Position numbers and translations under genes: made by a program
The notes under the pieces: model-generated
Told to the model about the DNA's origin: nothing
What the model saw: the letters and a program-made list of their open reading frames with translations, nothing else
Database searches by the model: none
Source: Euborellia annulipes
Lineage: Eukaryota > Arthropoda > Insecta > Dermaptera > Anisolabididae
Reading direction: 5' to 3'
Length of the DNA: 64,000 nt
Assembly: GCA_023213315.1 (NCBI GenBank)
Contig: JAKCPI010005252.1
Span: forward strand, 85,464 to 149,463
Part shown: positions 31,350-43,586 of the stretch, in pieces
Numbering within the stretch: position 1 is the first letter of the stretch
Layout: every line of letters begins with the position of its first letter

Positions 31350-32459
31350 TAAAAATATAGACCTAATACTAATAGGCTTACGCAATTCCCCGACACACGC
31401 ATATTTTTAATATTGAATATTACAACAAATACCATAAAAGAAACGAGATTCGTATTTTTATTTTTCCAGGGAATGCAGATTTCTACAGTACCATAATATC
31501 AAAATAAAAAAAAAGGCTTATATTAATCTCTTCATGTTGGAACCAAATCCATTCTTCCTAAGTAAATATAATTTTTCAAAATAACAAGATGAGAAATTAT
31601 AATAAGCTTAAGGATGGCACGACAACAAAACATGTCTAAAAAGAATCGTTATATTGAAATTTCGAAAAAGGTGCGCGTTCAAATTCGGCTAATATTATAA
31701 GCCCCAACGATACAGCTTCTATTTTTCAAACACCCCTAACAATTAAACCTATATACTACTACTTTTGTCACCACTTGAGACCCCATGTTTCGCCAAGCCC
31801 TTGTCGTCACTATTTCTATGAAGAATTGCTTTTTTCAATAATCTTTTAAGGCCCATTCAGCCGATAATTGTAAATCCTATTATAAGAGGTGTACATAAGT
31901 GTGCACCTGCATGGGATTTAGAGTCAGGCAACCTCAAATTTATTTGCCTTATTGCCGTCAAACTACAACGGAATACAATTTCTTTTAATTGTAATTTTTT
32001 TGAATAATGAAATTTAAAACTTGGGTTCTAACAAATAAAGTCAGATCAGGTTTAATTGGACCAATATATAAATATAATCATGTCTTAAATAAACAAATCC
32101 AACTTAATAATTATATAATAAATAACTAAAGAGAATAATAAATAAATTCTCCACACACCAGATGCTCTGGTCCATTTTAGGAATAAAAAGGATGAAACAA
32201 ACTCAAAAAACCAACAGGAAGGCAATAAAATTTCGATGTCAGCTGTTTGTTTTCTAAGAACATAATAAAAAAAATTTATTATTTTATTATATCTATTATT
32301 ATATAATAAAAAAAGAGAATATTTAATGAGTAATTTAAAATAATTACAAAATTTTTATTTAATTCAGAAAAAGAGTTATGAGAAAAAAAAACCTGTAAAA
32401 GGTAAGAGAAGGTCAAGAAAAGTGGATTTCAAAATTTGTTTGATAAAGGGAAAAAAATA
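31350..32459. other. no gene seen
   Basis: AT-rich. A hairpin GGTGTACATAAGTGTGCACC is at 31890. Nothing else recognised. Confidence 0.35.
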
Positions 32460-33315
32460 AAAATTTGGTGTGACTTAACGCACCCAGCACTGTATTTTAA
32501 AAGTTAACTACTTGAAATAAACTATGGTTAATTTTTCAAAATTTTTATCTCATATTTGCATATTTTATAAGCAAAAGAGAATCCTAAATAAATACAAAAT
32601 TTCATAAGAATTGGAAAAATTTTTTTTCAATATGTAAGAACCCCTTTTAAATCAAAATTAACCATGCAAATCCCCATAGGGATTTAACATTGGCTCTATG
32701 GAAGGAAGAGCCGGAAAGTGAATTTGAAAAATCTGAAATACTACACCAGTAAAGTGTACTTCAAACAATTTTCACCAAAAATTTTACTGATATACCTACT
32801 TTTTAAAAGGCATATAAAAAATAGTTGATTTAATCAAAATCGTTAGAGCCAATTTTGAGAAAATCGAAAGTAGTTCAGTAAAGTACTAGTACTTTTTGAA
32901 TCAAAGTATTTTAACGGGGGGGTCCTAACTTAAATATAAAATTTCAACGTCGTAGCTTATTTCAGGGGCGTATATAAGGGGCCCGCCCCAAAATTTTCCA
33001 ATGAAACTCGTATAGAAAAAAAAGGTCAAATTATATTCGCAACAAGAAAAATGGAGTGATTTGAAGGGAGAATTTATTAACAAAAAAAAAAAGATAATAG
33101 GAAAAAATTTAAAAAAGAGTCGGGCCCCCCTCGAAAAAAATTCTATATACGCCCCTGGCTCATTTCCTTCAAGCTTAAAATTGTTCACACAGACAGAAAG
33201 ACCAATTTGCAGGACTCAGGGGACCTCAAGACATGTATATCCATCAAAAGCTCGAATTTTTGACATGATCGCAATACTTTCACACTTCCATATATTGGTA
33301 AGAGAAAGTAGAAAT
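32460..33315 (-). repeat. R1b variant with nested MITE
   Basis: Minus copy from a decayed end (ATTTGGTGTGACTTAACG) through GAAGAGCCGGAAAGTGAAT and ACTAGTACTTTTTGAATC to GGTAAGAGAAAGTAGAA. A hAT MITE interrupts it at 32963-33157. Confidence 0.75.
32963..33157. mobile_element. hAT-type MITE nested in R1b
   Basis: 195 bp. Ends CAGGGGCGTATATAAGG and CTATATACGCCCCTG; flanks GCTTATTT and GCTCATTT (one difference). Same family as 12486 and 51079. Confidence 0.8.
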
Positions 33316-33402
33316 TGATAAAACAAAAAATTAAAATTCCGTAGAAAAAATGTCACTCTAGAAAAAAAAAGTTTTCTATTGCATTTTGTTAATTCAATTT
33401 AT

Positions 33403-33527
33403 TTATTTATTTATTTTTAAACACACGCCAAATGGCTTAAATAAATTCATCGGACTGCCTGGGATCCGAACCCGCGGCCCTTGGTATACAAGACAGGCGC
33501 GCTACCAACTACACCAAGCCCGAGGGC
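33403..33527 (-). mobile_element. SINE1 copy, 3' shortened
   Basis: Complete tRNA-like head (GCCCTCGGGCTTGGTGTAG; GCGGGTTCGGATCCC) and part of the body hairpin. A perfect 13-bp duplication TAATTCAATTTAT flanks it (33390-33402, 33528-33540). The (TTTA)n at its 3' side acts as tail. Confidence 0.82.
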
Positions 33528-33599
33528 TAATTCAATTTATAAATACAATATGAATTCCAAACTCAAATATTTAGGTTACTTTCTCCAGAGAGTTCCTTT

Positions 33600-33768
33600 G
33601 TTTCTGTTTTATTTGGCATCTGAGGCCATTTAGGCCCTGATCCTATTTATTTCAATCGATTGCAAATGAAATAAATTTTTTTCCGCCTGGGACGGGATGC
33701 GAACCCTTGACCTTTGGCACCAGAAGCTAATGCTCTACCTCTGAGCCATAGGTCAAGGGCCTCTAATC
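33600..33768 (-). repeat. second tRNA-derived SINE (SINE2)
   Basis: The reverse complement gives GACCTATGGCTCAGAGGTAG (A box) and AAGGGTTCGCATCCC (B box) about 40 bp apart, then a body with AGGCCTAAATGGCC. The head differs from SINE1, so it comes from a different tRNA. Its body ending, GGCATC/GATGCC, echoes SINE1-type tails. Confidence 0.65.
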
Positions 33769-34265
33769 TTCTTAAATTGTCCGTTTATTATTATTATTTT
33801 TTTTTCTAAACAGATTAGATATGAAAAGTGAGAAGAAGAATCCATCTTAGAGGAATTCATCCATTAAATATTTTCAGATCGAATTTCAGATCAGAACAAT
33901 CCCTTCATTTCATGGTCGTCAATAAAACTTTATTATTTCAAAACAATATGTGTAAAAAAAAAAGAAGAGTGAAGATTAATTTCATCCGCAAAGTGATTTT
34001 TTTTTCACTCAAGTGGGAATAATTATAATTCAGAAAACGCCAAAGGGTAAAAGGAATTGAAACAAAGTCACGTCTCTCATCTCTAAACGATTAATATATG
34101 GAGGATTATGAAAAAAAAAAATCAAAGTTAATTATTAAACATTCCGGGAAAAAAAAAATCACCAACTAATTGTCTTTAAAATGCCCGACTAATTTTTAAA
34201 GAGAATTATTAAGTGAAAAAAAATTTGGTTTTACTGGAAGTTAGGCAACCGAAATGACCATCCGC
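33769..34265. other. no gene seen
   Basis: AT-rich, A-runs. Nothing recognised. Confidence 0.4.
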
Positions 34266-34268
34266 TAA

Positions 34269-35106
34269 AGGCGGCTAAACTCGTAACTGCAAACTTGACA
34301 AGCATGCATGTGTAATCTTTTTGTACCAGCATGCACAAATTCCCTTCGGTACCACAAGGCACAAGCATGCTTGCGCAAGAAACAGCTTATGCCGAAAATT
34401 AACCTAAAATAAACTCGGAAGGTTATTTATTCGAAGAATGCAAGAAATACTCACTTGCTTTAAGCAGTGACAAAATAAATATAAATATTTGAATTTAAAT
34501 TTTAAATGAATTAATATATATTAAATATCAAATGTCAAGACGTCTATAAAATGGCGGAGAGTTTTGCTTGTTCAAATATGCTTGTACATGATTAAAATTC
34601 AATCAAGCATCACAAGCGGCTTGCACAATTAAAATGCTTGCGCGAAATTCTCCTACAGACGCTACAGTTTGCTTGTACAAAAAGATTGCACGTGCATGCT
34701 TGTCAAATTTCCAGTTACGTGTGTAGCCTTCTTAAGCAAGCATTTTAATTATGCAAGCCGCTTGATGCTCGATTGAGTTTTAATCATGCACAAGCATATT
34801 TGCGCAAGCAAAACTCTCCGCCATTTTATATACGTCTTGACTTTATTAATTTATTTAATAAATATTAATTCATTTAAAATTTCCATTTAAATATTAATAT
34901 TTATTGTGTCTCTGTTTCAAGCAAGTGAGTATTTCCTGTTATTTTCGAATAAATAACCTTCCGAGTTTGACATTTTTAGGTTAATTTTCAGCATAAGCTA
35001 TTTCTTGCACAAGCATGCTGTGGTGCCGAAGGTAATGTGTGCATGCTGGTACAAAAAGATTGCACATGCATGCTTGTCAAGTTTGCAGTTACGTGTGTAG
35101 CCGCCT
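34269..35106. mobile_element. large palindromic Harbinger-like element
   Basis: 838 bp, flanked by TAA on both sides (3-bp duplication, as in PIF/Harbinger). Ends AGGCGGCTA and TAGCCGCCT continue as arms of nearly 390 bp. The arms are rich in GCATGC, CAAGCATGC and GCTTGTACAAAAAGATTGCA. Near the centre (34668-34732) a further copy of the right end sequence is embedded, so it looks composite. No transposase. Confidence 0.7.
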
Positions 35107-35109
35107 TAA

Positions 35110-35732
35110 ATTCTTCATTTGGACTCATTTGTACCGGTGAAAATAAATTTCCGTCTAGATATAAATTGACAAAACCGTAAAAATAACATTTCTGTATCAA
35201 AATATTGAAATCTCTAATAGTTAGATTATTTAAATATATAATTAATTTTATTTTTATTTTTTGCCGCTAATAATTCTTTTGTCAAGTAGATAATAACTCT
35301 CTGTTCAGTCATTAAATTGAACTTGAATTTTTCTCTCTCTCTTTGCTTCAGGCAAGTTGAGAGAGAGAGAGAGAGGGGGGGGGGGGGGGGGAGAGAGAGA
35401 GAGATGCTAATGATTTATCTTTAGAGGAGTAGCCAATGAAATAATTTTATTCAAATTATTATTTGCCTAACTCTCTGTTCATCCATTATAAAAGCCACAT
35501 GGTCATCGTTTAATTTCCTATTTTGTTGATTATATTTTCAAATCGATTTTGTTGTTTGTTATCGATTAATTTATGTGAAGAGGTTGGAAACAAAAAAAAG
35601 TGAAGAAGATACAATATTTACTTTGCTATTTGAGGAGTGGCCTTTTTATAATAAAATTTTATAAGAATTTATTTCACAACCAGTGAGTGAAAAAAACGGA
35701 GGAGCTGCAGTTAATAATGTTGAAATTATATT
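35110..35732. other. no gene; GA/G-run microsatellite
   Basis: A (GA)n - G(17+) - (GA)n tract at 35359-35404. No gene. Confidence 0.5.
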
Positions 35733-36206
35733 AGGGGTATTCGTGATCTTATGTTTTGTCCTAAATGTCCTAAATCGTAAACAGTTTAGCACAAAAGTTA
35801 ACGAACAAAAATAAATTTGTCGGGGGCTATGTCGTATTTGATGACTATCGGTGAGATCGAACAACATTCATAACCTACTAAAAGTCTTTTTCTTTTACAA
35901 TTGTCTCACATATCTCATTCATTTTTATTTTTAAATAAATAAATAAGAGAAACAAACAAAACAACACACTAAACACTTGAAAACAAAACACAAACTGCAC
36001 AAACACTTTTTAGGTTAGAAAAACTTTGACATTTCTAATGGCGGAAATCGATTCACAACATACGACACCGATATAAGAGACCTGTGGCCGTCGTATGTAC
36101 TATTTAGCAATACGAGAGATAAATGTCGTTTATCGTATACTCAAATAAGACATAGGAGACTTTTAAGACGATAGGACGTCGTATATACAAGATCCCGAAT
36201 ACCCCT
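35733..36206. mobile_element. TIR MITE with AGGGGTATTCG ends
   Basis: AGGGGTATTCGTGATCTTA at left and AAGATCCCGAATACCCCT at right are inverted. Flanks share TTA/TATTA. Interior has several CGTATG and ATACGA words. No coding capacity. Confidence 0.6.
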
Positions 36207-36299
36207 ATTAAATAAAATATAATCCCTCTTCAAACTAGGATATAGAAGAGGTGGGATAAATGAACCGGGTGGAACTAGAAATAAGGATTAGTTCATTAG

Positions 36300-36480
36300 T
36301 TAGAAATGAACGCAGGGGGAGGAGTTAGAGATAGGAAATAATGTAACTTCACGGTGTGCCAGTAAATGGCTACGGCCAGAGGACGGTGGTTTGAGGTGTG
36401 TGTCTTGGTGCACGAAAGCATCTCGGGTAAATAAACGAGGATCCACTCGCATGTGTAGCGAACTCAGAGAGGCATAAAAC
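36300..36480 (-). repeat. R3 repeat fragment
   Basis: The complement of a block also present on the plus strand at 37430-37600 (shared CATGGAGACACAC-like, ACCTCAAACC, GTAGCCATCTACC and ATTATTTCCTATCTC words). The two copies face opposite ways about 1 kb apart. Confidence 0.6.
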
Positions 36481-37429
36481 ATCGAATTTTTTGATAATTA
36501 GAATACTGCCTCTACTTCGAAAGGGAGACCAATAGTGCATCTTCAATGTGAGACAAAATCTTGATGTCACTTACTAAGAATTTGTTGAAATGTTTCTAGG
36601 ATTTATATTATAATATCCCCAGCATTTAGGCTACACAGACACTCATGTCATTTTATCCCATCAAAACGTGTATTTCCTTTAAACGATTTCATATATTGGT
36701 ACAATAACAAAGGAATTAAGAAATGTAAAACTTAATAAATATTACATCTCAATCTCTAATAGAAATATTTATAAAAAAAAATAAAATAAAGTAATTAAAA
36801 AACAATTAAATAAAAATGACATTTGACCTAGATAGGCATCTTTCCATCTTTTTTTTTTTTTTTTGTTCTTTCTTATTTAATGAAAAGATAAGCAAGCGTC
36901 CGGAGTTAATAGTTTGTCCGATGATTTGTAGAGAGGCTGGGTCCTTTTTTTTTTTTTTACTGGATGGAAGCCCCTCCGGCTACAGACATACAGCATCCGA
37001 TGATGATTTATCGGGATGCGTGGGACTCTCTTCTTCTTCGTTCGGACATTTTGCCAGCCTCCGTACGTCCGTCCGTCCGTCTGTCTGTCTGTCACTCACC
37101 GCTTTTCCCTTTGTTTGTCACATCTAATTAATGGGCGATCACACAAGTATTTTTATTATTTCTTTTGATGAATTAGCTTCTTGTTTTTGTTATTATTAAT
37201 ATAATAATTCCCCCCACTTCTCTCTTTTTTTTAATATAAATGCCTGAGGTATGATTTGTAAATATTTTTATTAAATAAGTTATATATATTTTACTTTCCC
37301 GCCAATATATTATATACAAGTAATGAAATAAGGTGAAAGTATTATGATTGATATTTTTTTTTATATATCTTTACGTTTCAGGTCATTACGACACCAGAAA
37401 TGCAAAAAAAATCAATGTTATTTGATTAT
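36481..37429. other. no gene; simple repeats
   Basis: T-runs and a (CGTC)n/(TGTC)n tract at 37062-37092. Open frames here arise from these tracts. Confidence 0.4.
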
Positions 37430-37900
37430 TTGAAATTCTTATCGGGATCCCCGTTTATGTATCCGAGGTGCTTTCATGCATGGAGACACACACCTCAAAC
37501 CCAACCGGCCTCTGCCCGTAGCCATCTACCAGTTCCCCGTAAAGTTACATTATTTCCTATCTCCAACTCCTCCTCCTCAATGTGCGTAGGTATGTATGTC
37601 TGTGATGTGTTTTTTTGCTCATATCTCTGGAAATATTCATCGGATTAGAATGAGGATTGGCAAATTTGTAGTCCTAAGTGGCCCTAAGAAGATATTAAAA
37701 CTAGAAGTGAATCGGACCTCAGGGGGGGAGCGGTAAATTATTATCGCGAACCACGGTTTTCTCAACTTTCTCAGAACCAAATCTTTTGAAACTCAGCCAT
37801 ATTAATTAGGACGAAAGCCTCTAGACCTGGACCAAATTTCATGACAATCCGTTCAGTAGTTATTCGTAAAAAATGAAAAAAAAAAAAGATTTCAAGATTT
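37430..37900 (+). repeat. R3 repeat copy
   Basis: Carries the block shared with 36300-36480, then TCTCAGAACCAAATCTTTTG and GACAATCCGTTCAGTAG. A related tail is at 44520-44640. Confidence 0.55.
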
Positions 37901-37973
37901 CACACTTCGTTATTTCATAGAATATACATATCTAGATATAATTAAGTATTTAATTAAATTATATAATTAATAA

Positions 37974-38054
37974 AATGGCCAACTAAGTTGCAAAACTTTC
38001 CCGCTATATATCTATTCAATTAAGAATGGGAAAGTTTTGCAACTTAGTTGGCTA
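37974..38054. repeat. short foldback element
   Basis: Arms of about 28 bp (ATGGCCAACTAAGTTGC..., complement at 38027-38054) flank a 23-bp loop. Possibly a tiny MITE. Confidence 0.6.
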
Positions 38055-38059
38055 TTTTT

Positions 38060-38761
38060 TTCCAATACTGTTATTTTTATACAGTATACCCTATGATGGG
38101 TTCCTGATTAAAAGTTACGAGAGTAAAGTTTGACAATCAAAGAGACAAGAGAAAATGATACGACTACACTAGGTGATATGTTTCATGTTTTGGCACTGAC
38201 CACATACGATGAAACTTCCCGGATACAGAACCCTTTCTTCCGCTCAGTCACCTTGATTTTTTTTTCTTTTTTATTTGTGATTAATTAATCTAGAAGATAA
38301 TCTGCTCCCGATCAGAACGGTCGGGCGGGGCTTGACAGGTCACGAGGCCGCGAGGTCACTCTGGCTGTCTATCTATCTGTCTCGGTGAGGGCCACATTCC
38401 CTGCTGCCAGATGTGACCCTCTCCTCTCACGTTCTCGACCGTCACGGCTCTAAGCCGATTATCACGCGCTTTGGATTGACGATGTCACGAGAGAGTGAAA
38501 AAATAAAAAAATAAAAAATAAAATAAAGAAACAGCAGCAACAACGGGGGATTCAATTTGTTAGGAATTCTATCCTGGCATCTTCTCTGAGATGCAAATTT
38601 ATAGGAAAATAAAGAAAATATTTTGGAAAGTGACTGAGTGGGAATTTGAAGATATGGACACTCTCGGGTCTGTTCAAAAATTTTTATTTTATAAAGAAGA
38701 GTATTTATTTTATAATTATTACCGTTGGCTCTAGTTGAAACATTAAAATTAATCAAAGAAC
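38060..38761. other. GC-richer unique patch; no gene
   Basis: 38300-38480 is clearly GC-richer than its surroundings and matches no repeat in this window. No coding or splice signals were convincing. Confidence 0.4.
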
Positions 38762-38773
38762 ACTTGTTGATAT

Positions 38774-38993
38774 TTAATATTGGAGGTTTTTTTTATAGCT
38801 GTGTAGTTGATGTAGTAGAAGGATAATAAAAGAGAGAGCAGCTAGTTTTCTTTTCTTTTATTAAACCCTCATTGCTGACGTTTCGGTCCTGTTTAGGGTG
38901 AAGATGGCCCTAAACAGGACCGAAACGTCAGCAATGAGGGTTTAATAAAAGAAAAGAAAACTAGCTGCTCTCTCTTTTTATTATCCTTCTACT
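38774..38993. mobile_element. palindromic hammerhead-type element
   Basis: 220 bp with a 12-bp duplication ACTTGTTGATAT (38762-38773, 38994-39005). Arms of about 88 bp (38812-38898, 38908-38995) differ by one indel. The centre reads GTGAAGA, TGG, CCC..., GGACC, GAAACGTC (38898-38929). Arms carry GAAACGTCAGCAATGAGGG, TTTAATAAAAG and ACTAGCTGCTCTC. The left side continues to TATAGCTGTG, i.e. CAGCTATA with an A-run on the other strand. Confidence 0.82.
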
Positions 38994-39192
38994 ACTTGTT
39001 GATATATTTTAATATAGGCTATTTATTGGTACGATTGATTGGTCGTACACTGTAAAAAAAAAAATTTAATTTTAGTATGTTATAGTATAAAATCAACGGT
39101 GGCTGAGTTGTTTAAGTAGTCATCATTTATATTATTTCCATCCTCACTCAATTTAACTTATGAGTGTTCAAATCCATCTCCTGTAGTTTTTT

Positions 39193-39436
39193 TCGCTTAG
39201 GGGCCCACATCTTGTGGGTACGTGGATGGCGACCACGAGCTACCCGAGCTGGGACAGGCAGTCCTTCAGTTCTTTGTATGTCTGTCTCTTCCTTCTTCTT
39301 TTCAACAGGAGTCAAACCGTGCGACGGGCCGGCCTGTCATATTTCTTCTGGTCGCAAAAACGCTTGAGAGGTTTGAAGGGAAAAAGGGAGGTCTGCAGAC
39401 CCCGCATCGGCAGGAATAAGGCGAGGACAGAAGAAG
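39193..39436 (+). mobile_element. RS retroposon copy
   Basis: Plus copy from TCGCTTAGGGGCCCAC to GGACAGAAGAAGA. Stop-free in one frame across about 88 codons, as in other copies. The target duplication is not clear. Confidence 0.7.
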
Positions 39437-39959
39437 ATTTTAACATTTTAAAATTACAATTCTCTTCGAAAATAATGTAATTTTACATGTATAGAAATTT
39501 TCGTGAAAAATTGTATTTTTGCAATTTTACAACACGGTTTCTAATTTTACAATACAACGGCATTGTAATTTTCCTTTTAAGGCTCTCTGAGAAGGCCAAC
39601 ATGGCCGACTTTTTCAATCAGCTGCTTTTTTTTTCGTTTTCTTAATAAAGACATTTTGGGCACTATAAGGATTTATTTAATTAAAAAATATTTTTTACTT
39701 AAAATTTGCAAAAAATATTTCTTAATATAACTTGAATTAGTTTTATTAAGTTTATTTAGAAATAAATTGCTAGGAAAGAATGAAGTATCATTCGAATTGA
39801 AAATGTTGTTTACAACGACGACAAACTCATTCAAATCCCCTCTCACCCATCTGTTCTGGAAATTTTATAGCGGATAGCTATAAGTAAAACTAATTACCGC
39901 TCTGTTACTTAAAAGGTTTGAGTATCAATGGGCGATCCCAAAGCAATTTCTAGTCGGGA
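39437..39959. other. no gene seen
   Basis: AT-rich. Nothing recognised. Confidence 0.35.
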
Positions 39960-40385
39960 TGGTCTGTCTGTGTGTGTGTGTGTGTTCGCTTTTAAGCATG
40001 AAGGAATTGAGCTATGAAGCTGAAATTTTATATATAAGTTAAACATCCCCCCCCCCCCCCGTACTAGTACTTTACTGATGTACTTTTTCAGTTTTTTCTA
40101 TTTTCTCCAAATTCGCTCCAACGATTTTGTTTAAAATTCAAAAATCAATTATTTTTTAGATGCTCTTTAAAATGTATATTCTCATTTTGCCATTGAAATC
40201 TTCTGAAGACCACTTTACTCTTGTACTTGTGCCATGGTAACAAAATATAAATATTTTTCCATACTTATAAATTTTACATATTGACAAGAAAAATCTGGTG
40301 TGAAAAGCACAGAACACAACTTTCGATTACCGAAGGTAAGAGAAAGTTGTGTGCTGTGCGCCAGTCACACCAGATTTTTAAAATA
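39960..40385 (+). repeat. R1 repeat, 5' truncated
   Basis: Starts at GGTCTGTCTGTGTGTG, includes a C-run where other copies have a short spacer, and ends in the complete hairpin (40289-40379). Confidence 0.8.
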
Positions 40386-42837
40386 ATTTTTTTTTTTTAC
40401 AATATATACTCTATGTCTATAAATTATAAAATTTTTTCCTCGGATGAACGCTGGAGTTCACACCTTTTAACATTTAATTGATTATTTTAAATATTATCTT
40501 GAGAGGAAAAAAAAAAACAAAAACAATTTCAGGTGAAATTTTCTAGGAATTTTTCATTATTATTCGCATTAAATATTTAGGAAGTAATTTTAATTTTTTT
40601 CTCTCTCTCTCATGTTATTTCTATAAAAATCAATTAAGTTTAAATGTAGCAGAAAATAATATCTTTTTTTTTTTCGCTGAACAATTTTTTTTAATTATCC
40701 TTAAATGGGAAATTTGATTAAGACCTTTAATACATTTTTTTTTTTTACACAAATGATCTTTTTTCTTTGCCCTGTTCATTTAAAGGTTGGGAGGGAGAAG
40801 TCGGTCACACAGGTGACGCTTGATATGGGAAGAGGAAGAAAGAAATAAAGAAATGCCAGTTTTAGCTTTGGTAACTCGTGGTTACTAGCCATTTACTCAC
40901 AAGATTTGAGCCTCTGAGTGATTTTTGCCAATGATATTAAAAAATAAGGAACTGTTTGGTACAGGAAAGACGTGCAGCTAAATAATTAACTATATCGACG
41001 CTCTAATTAGCAAAGTGTCTAACTCCACTTTTTTTTCGAAAATCATTTTTTTGTATTTTCTTTTGAAAAATATCATTCTCCTTATGCCCTGAGTAGGGTA
41101 AGAAATTCTAGTTTTAACCTCAGAAACCTCAATTCCTTTGATGTTTTATTTGCCCTAGAAAGTAACTCTACTTTAACAACCAAACCCCTCATTGAAGACT
41201 ATGAGGTTTAAATATGAATTACCGATTGATTTGAAATCCTAACTACAACCTCGAAACTCTCATTTGAGGTTTTTGAAGTTCAAACCAGTAGAGAATAATT
41301 TCTATATGGATTGAAGTTTTTGAAGGCCAATTGTAGATTCTGCAGTTCTGATTTAAACCTCAAAGTTATAAAACCGTCCGTAAGTATGATTTTGAGGTAC
41401 AAACTGGGTTTACTTTCTATGTTGAATCCAATCTCCAAAAAAAACTGACCCTCGAAAACCTCACTGAAGATTTTGAGGTTTAAATAGCAATTTATGTTTT
41501 GATTCGGGTATCAACCTACCTAAAGGATTGTTACTTAAATGGAGTCTTTTGGAACTTAGAGAGAAAGAAAGATGCTGGAGAGAGGCTCTTCCCCCTCTAC
41601 CTTCATCGTTTTAGCTACAATTAGCAGACAGCGCCTGCGCAATAGACTGTTAGAGTTTTGTCCAAGTCTTCATTTTGCCCTAATATAAATTCAGAAAACG
41701 TCTATTTGTTGTCGAAGTTTGAATTTTATGTACTATGTTTAGCAAAAAAGGAAGAGTATCATTAATTACATAATAAAATATCGCTATATAGTTTAGTACA
41801 TAATAAAATAATAATAAAAATATTTAAAAAATAAATATAATACTTTTAGCGCCACACCCCATCAAATAAATAAATGCCATATGTCAATACGATTACGTAG
41901 TAGACGAAGAATAAGAGACTTAAAATGCGATTATTGGGTATAATAAAATTCATAATGATAGAGATTTAATAATACATAAATAAAAAATTTCTTTTAAGAA
42001 TTAAATAACATACAAGTGATAATCGGATTACACTGTATATAAGTTAGAGAGAATAAATTTTGTTTCCTAAGAGCCTTGATTTTATTTTTGTTTCCTATTC
42101 GCGCATCGAAGTCTTTTTCTTCTTTTGTTGTTCGTTTGCCGTCCGTCGTGACCACTTTCACTCGCTATAGAAAGACAGAAAGACGGACATACTGTCCCTT
42201 TCGAACCCACACCTTGGAAGAGATAAATCCCCGATTAAGATATGTTATCTTTATCCAATTTTAATACCGGAAAATAGAGGCTGCGTCATGTTTCAAATTG
42301 AAATTTATGCAATATTTTAAAATATAATAATGCTAATGACGAAGAGATGGATGCAGAGCTTAAGAGCCTCTCACTCTTCATTTTAAGAGGCAATTTCCTT
42401 TAATAAAAACAGATTAAAACGATCTATTTTAATAGATTATTTCTCCGGATAAGTAAAATCCATAGCCCTAGGAGAAGACAAGTTTAGGCTGGATAAGGTT
42501 TCGGTTCTGAACAACTCGGGTTCGAGTCAGGCTTGTCGCATATAATATATCATTGCCGAAATCTCCTCTTAAGGTAGAAAGTGGGAGATAATTTCATCCC
42601 ATAGACACAAAGGAAGGTGGGCTAAGATTAGGGTTACCATAGTTTAATGAGACCAGATCCGGGTAGACGATTTCCCGGATGCCTGCGAAGGTAAGGAAAA
42701 ATCTTTGAAAATTAGGCACTGAAATCTGCGTTTTTAGCTATCCAGAGACATCAAGTGAAAACTCTTATCAAACTTAGTTTGATTTAAATTAAAAAATAAG
42801 TATTATGGGGTTAATAAATTACAAATTTATTATAATT
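40386..42837. other. no gene; degenerate tandem repeat at 41110-41520
   Basis: From 41110 to 41520 the words AACCTC and GAGGTTTAAA/GAGGTT alternate in degenerate units, e.g. CCTCATTGAAGACTATGAGG and CCTCACTGAAGATTTTGAGG. The tRNA-like stretch near 42510 (AACTCGGGTTCGAGTC) lacks a full cloverleaf. No gene was recognised. Confidence 0.45.
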
Positions 42838-42850
42838 AAGCCTTTTTAAT

Positions 42851-43125
42851 GCCCACGGGGCTTGGAGTAGTTGGTAGCGCGTCTACCTTCTATACCGAAC
42901 GTCGCGGGTTCGGACCCCAGGCAGTCCGAAGATTTTATTTAAGGCATTTGGATACCAAATGGCTTAAATAAGAATGCCTGGACCCAAATATGTATAATAA
43001 TCAATAACGGATATCGTTTAAAGTCTTAAATGGCCTAAGTTGCCGAAAAGACTGTGTGAATGAGTGTGTGAATGTGAGTGTGAATGAGAAAAAAGTGTGA
43101 ATGTTTTTTTTATTTAAAAAAAAAA
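42851..43125 (+). mobile_element. SINE1, complete copy
   Basis: Perfect 13-bp duplication AAGCCTTTTTAAT (42838-42850, 43126-43138). Head GGGGCTTGGAGTAGTTGGTAG (A box) and CGCGGGTTCGGACCCC (B box), the body hairpin, (TGTGAATG)n-like tail and an A-run. Confidence 0.88.
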
Positions 43126-43196
43126 AAGCCTTTTTAATACACTATCACTTAAACTATAGGAGTAAAATTTTCGGTTCATATTAGTAAAATCCGGAC

Positions 43197-43441
43197 ATAG
43201 GTAAATAAAAGAATAGCAGCTAAAATTATTTCATTTATTTACCCACTAGGCTGACGTTTCGGTCTTGGTCAAGACCATCCTCAGAGCTTGCGGGTTGTCA
43301 ATATAGGCATACAAACAATAACACAGGATGGTCTTGACCAAGACCGAAACGTCAGCCTAGTGGGTCAATAAATGAAATAATTTTAGCTGCTATTCTTTTA
43401 TTTACCTAATTAACGATTATTCAGCTATAAAATCCACATTT
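43197..43441. mobile_element. palindromic hammerhead-type element
   Basis: 245 bp with a 13-bp duplication GTAAAATCCGGAC (43184-43196, 43442-43454). Arms 43198-43281 and 43326-43408. Minus strand 43253-43284: CTGAGGA (fits CUGANGA), T, GGTCTT-GACC-AAGACC (perfect 6-bp stem II), GAAACGTC; GCT/AGC pair as a 3-bp stem I. The right arm has lost the first half of the core. TAGCTGCT and TTCAGCTATA boxes are present. Confidence 0.82.
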
Positions 43442-43586
43442 GTAAAATCCGGACCTTTCTCAGATCCGGACATTTGTTCGAAATTCGGATGTCTGGTAAC
43501 CCTATCTAAGATCCTTAAATAATGACTGACTTGTGTAGTTTTTTTGGCATCTTATGCCATTTAGGCTTTGGACAAAACTTTATTTA

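Noticed and set aside
42500..42545. tRNA gene near GGGTTCGAGTC
   Set aside because: B-box only; no acceptor or anticodon stem.
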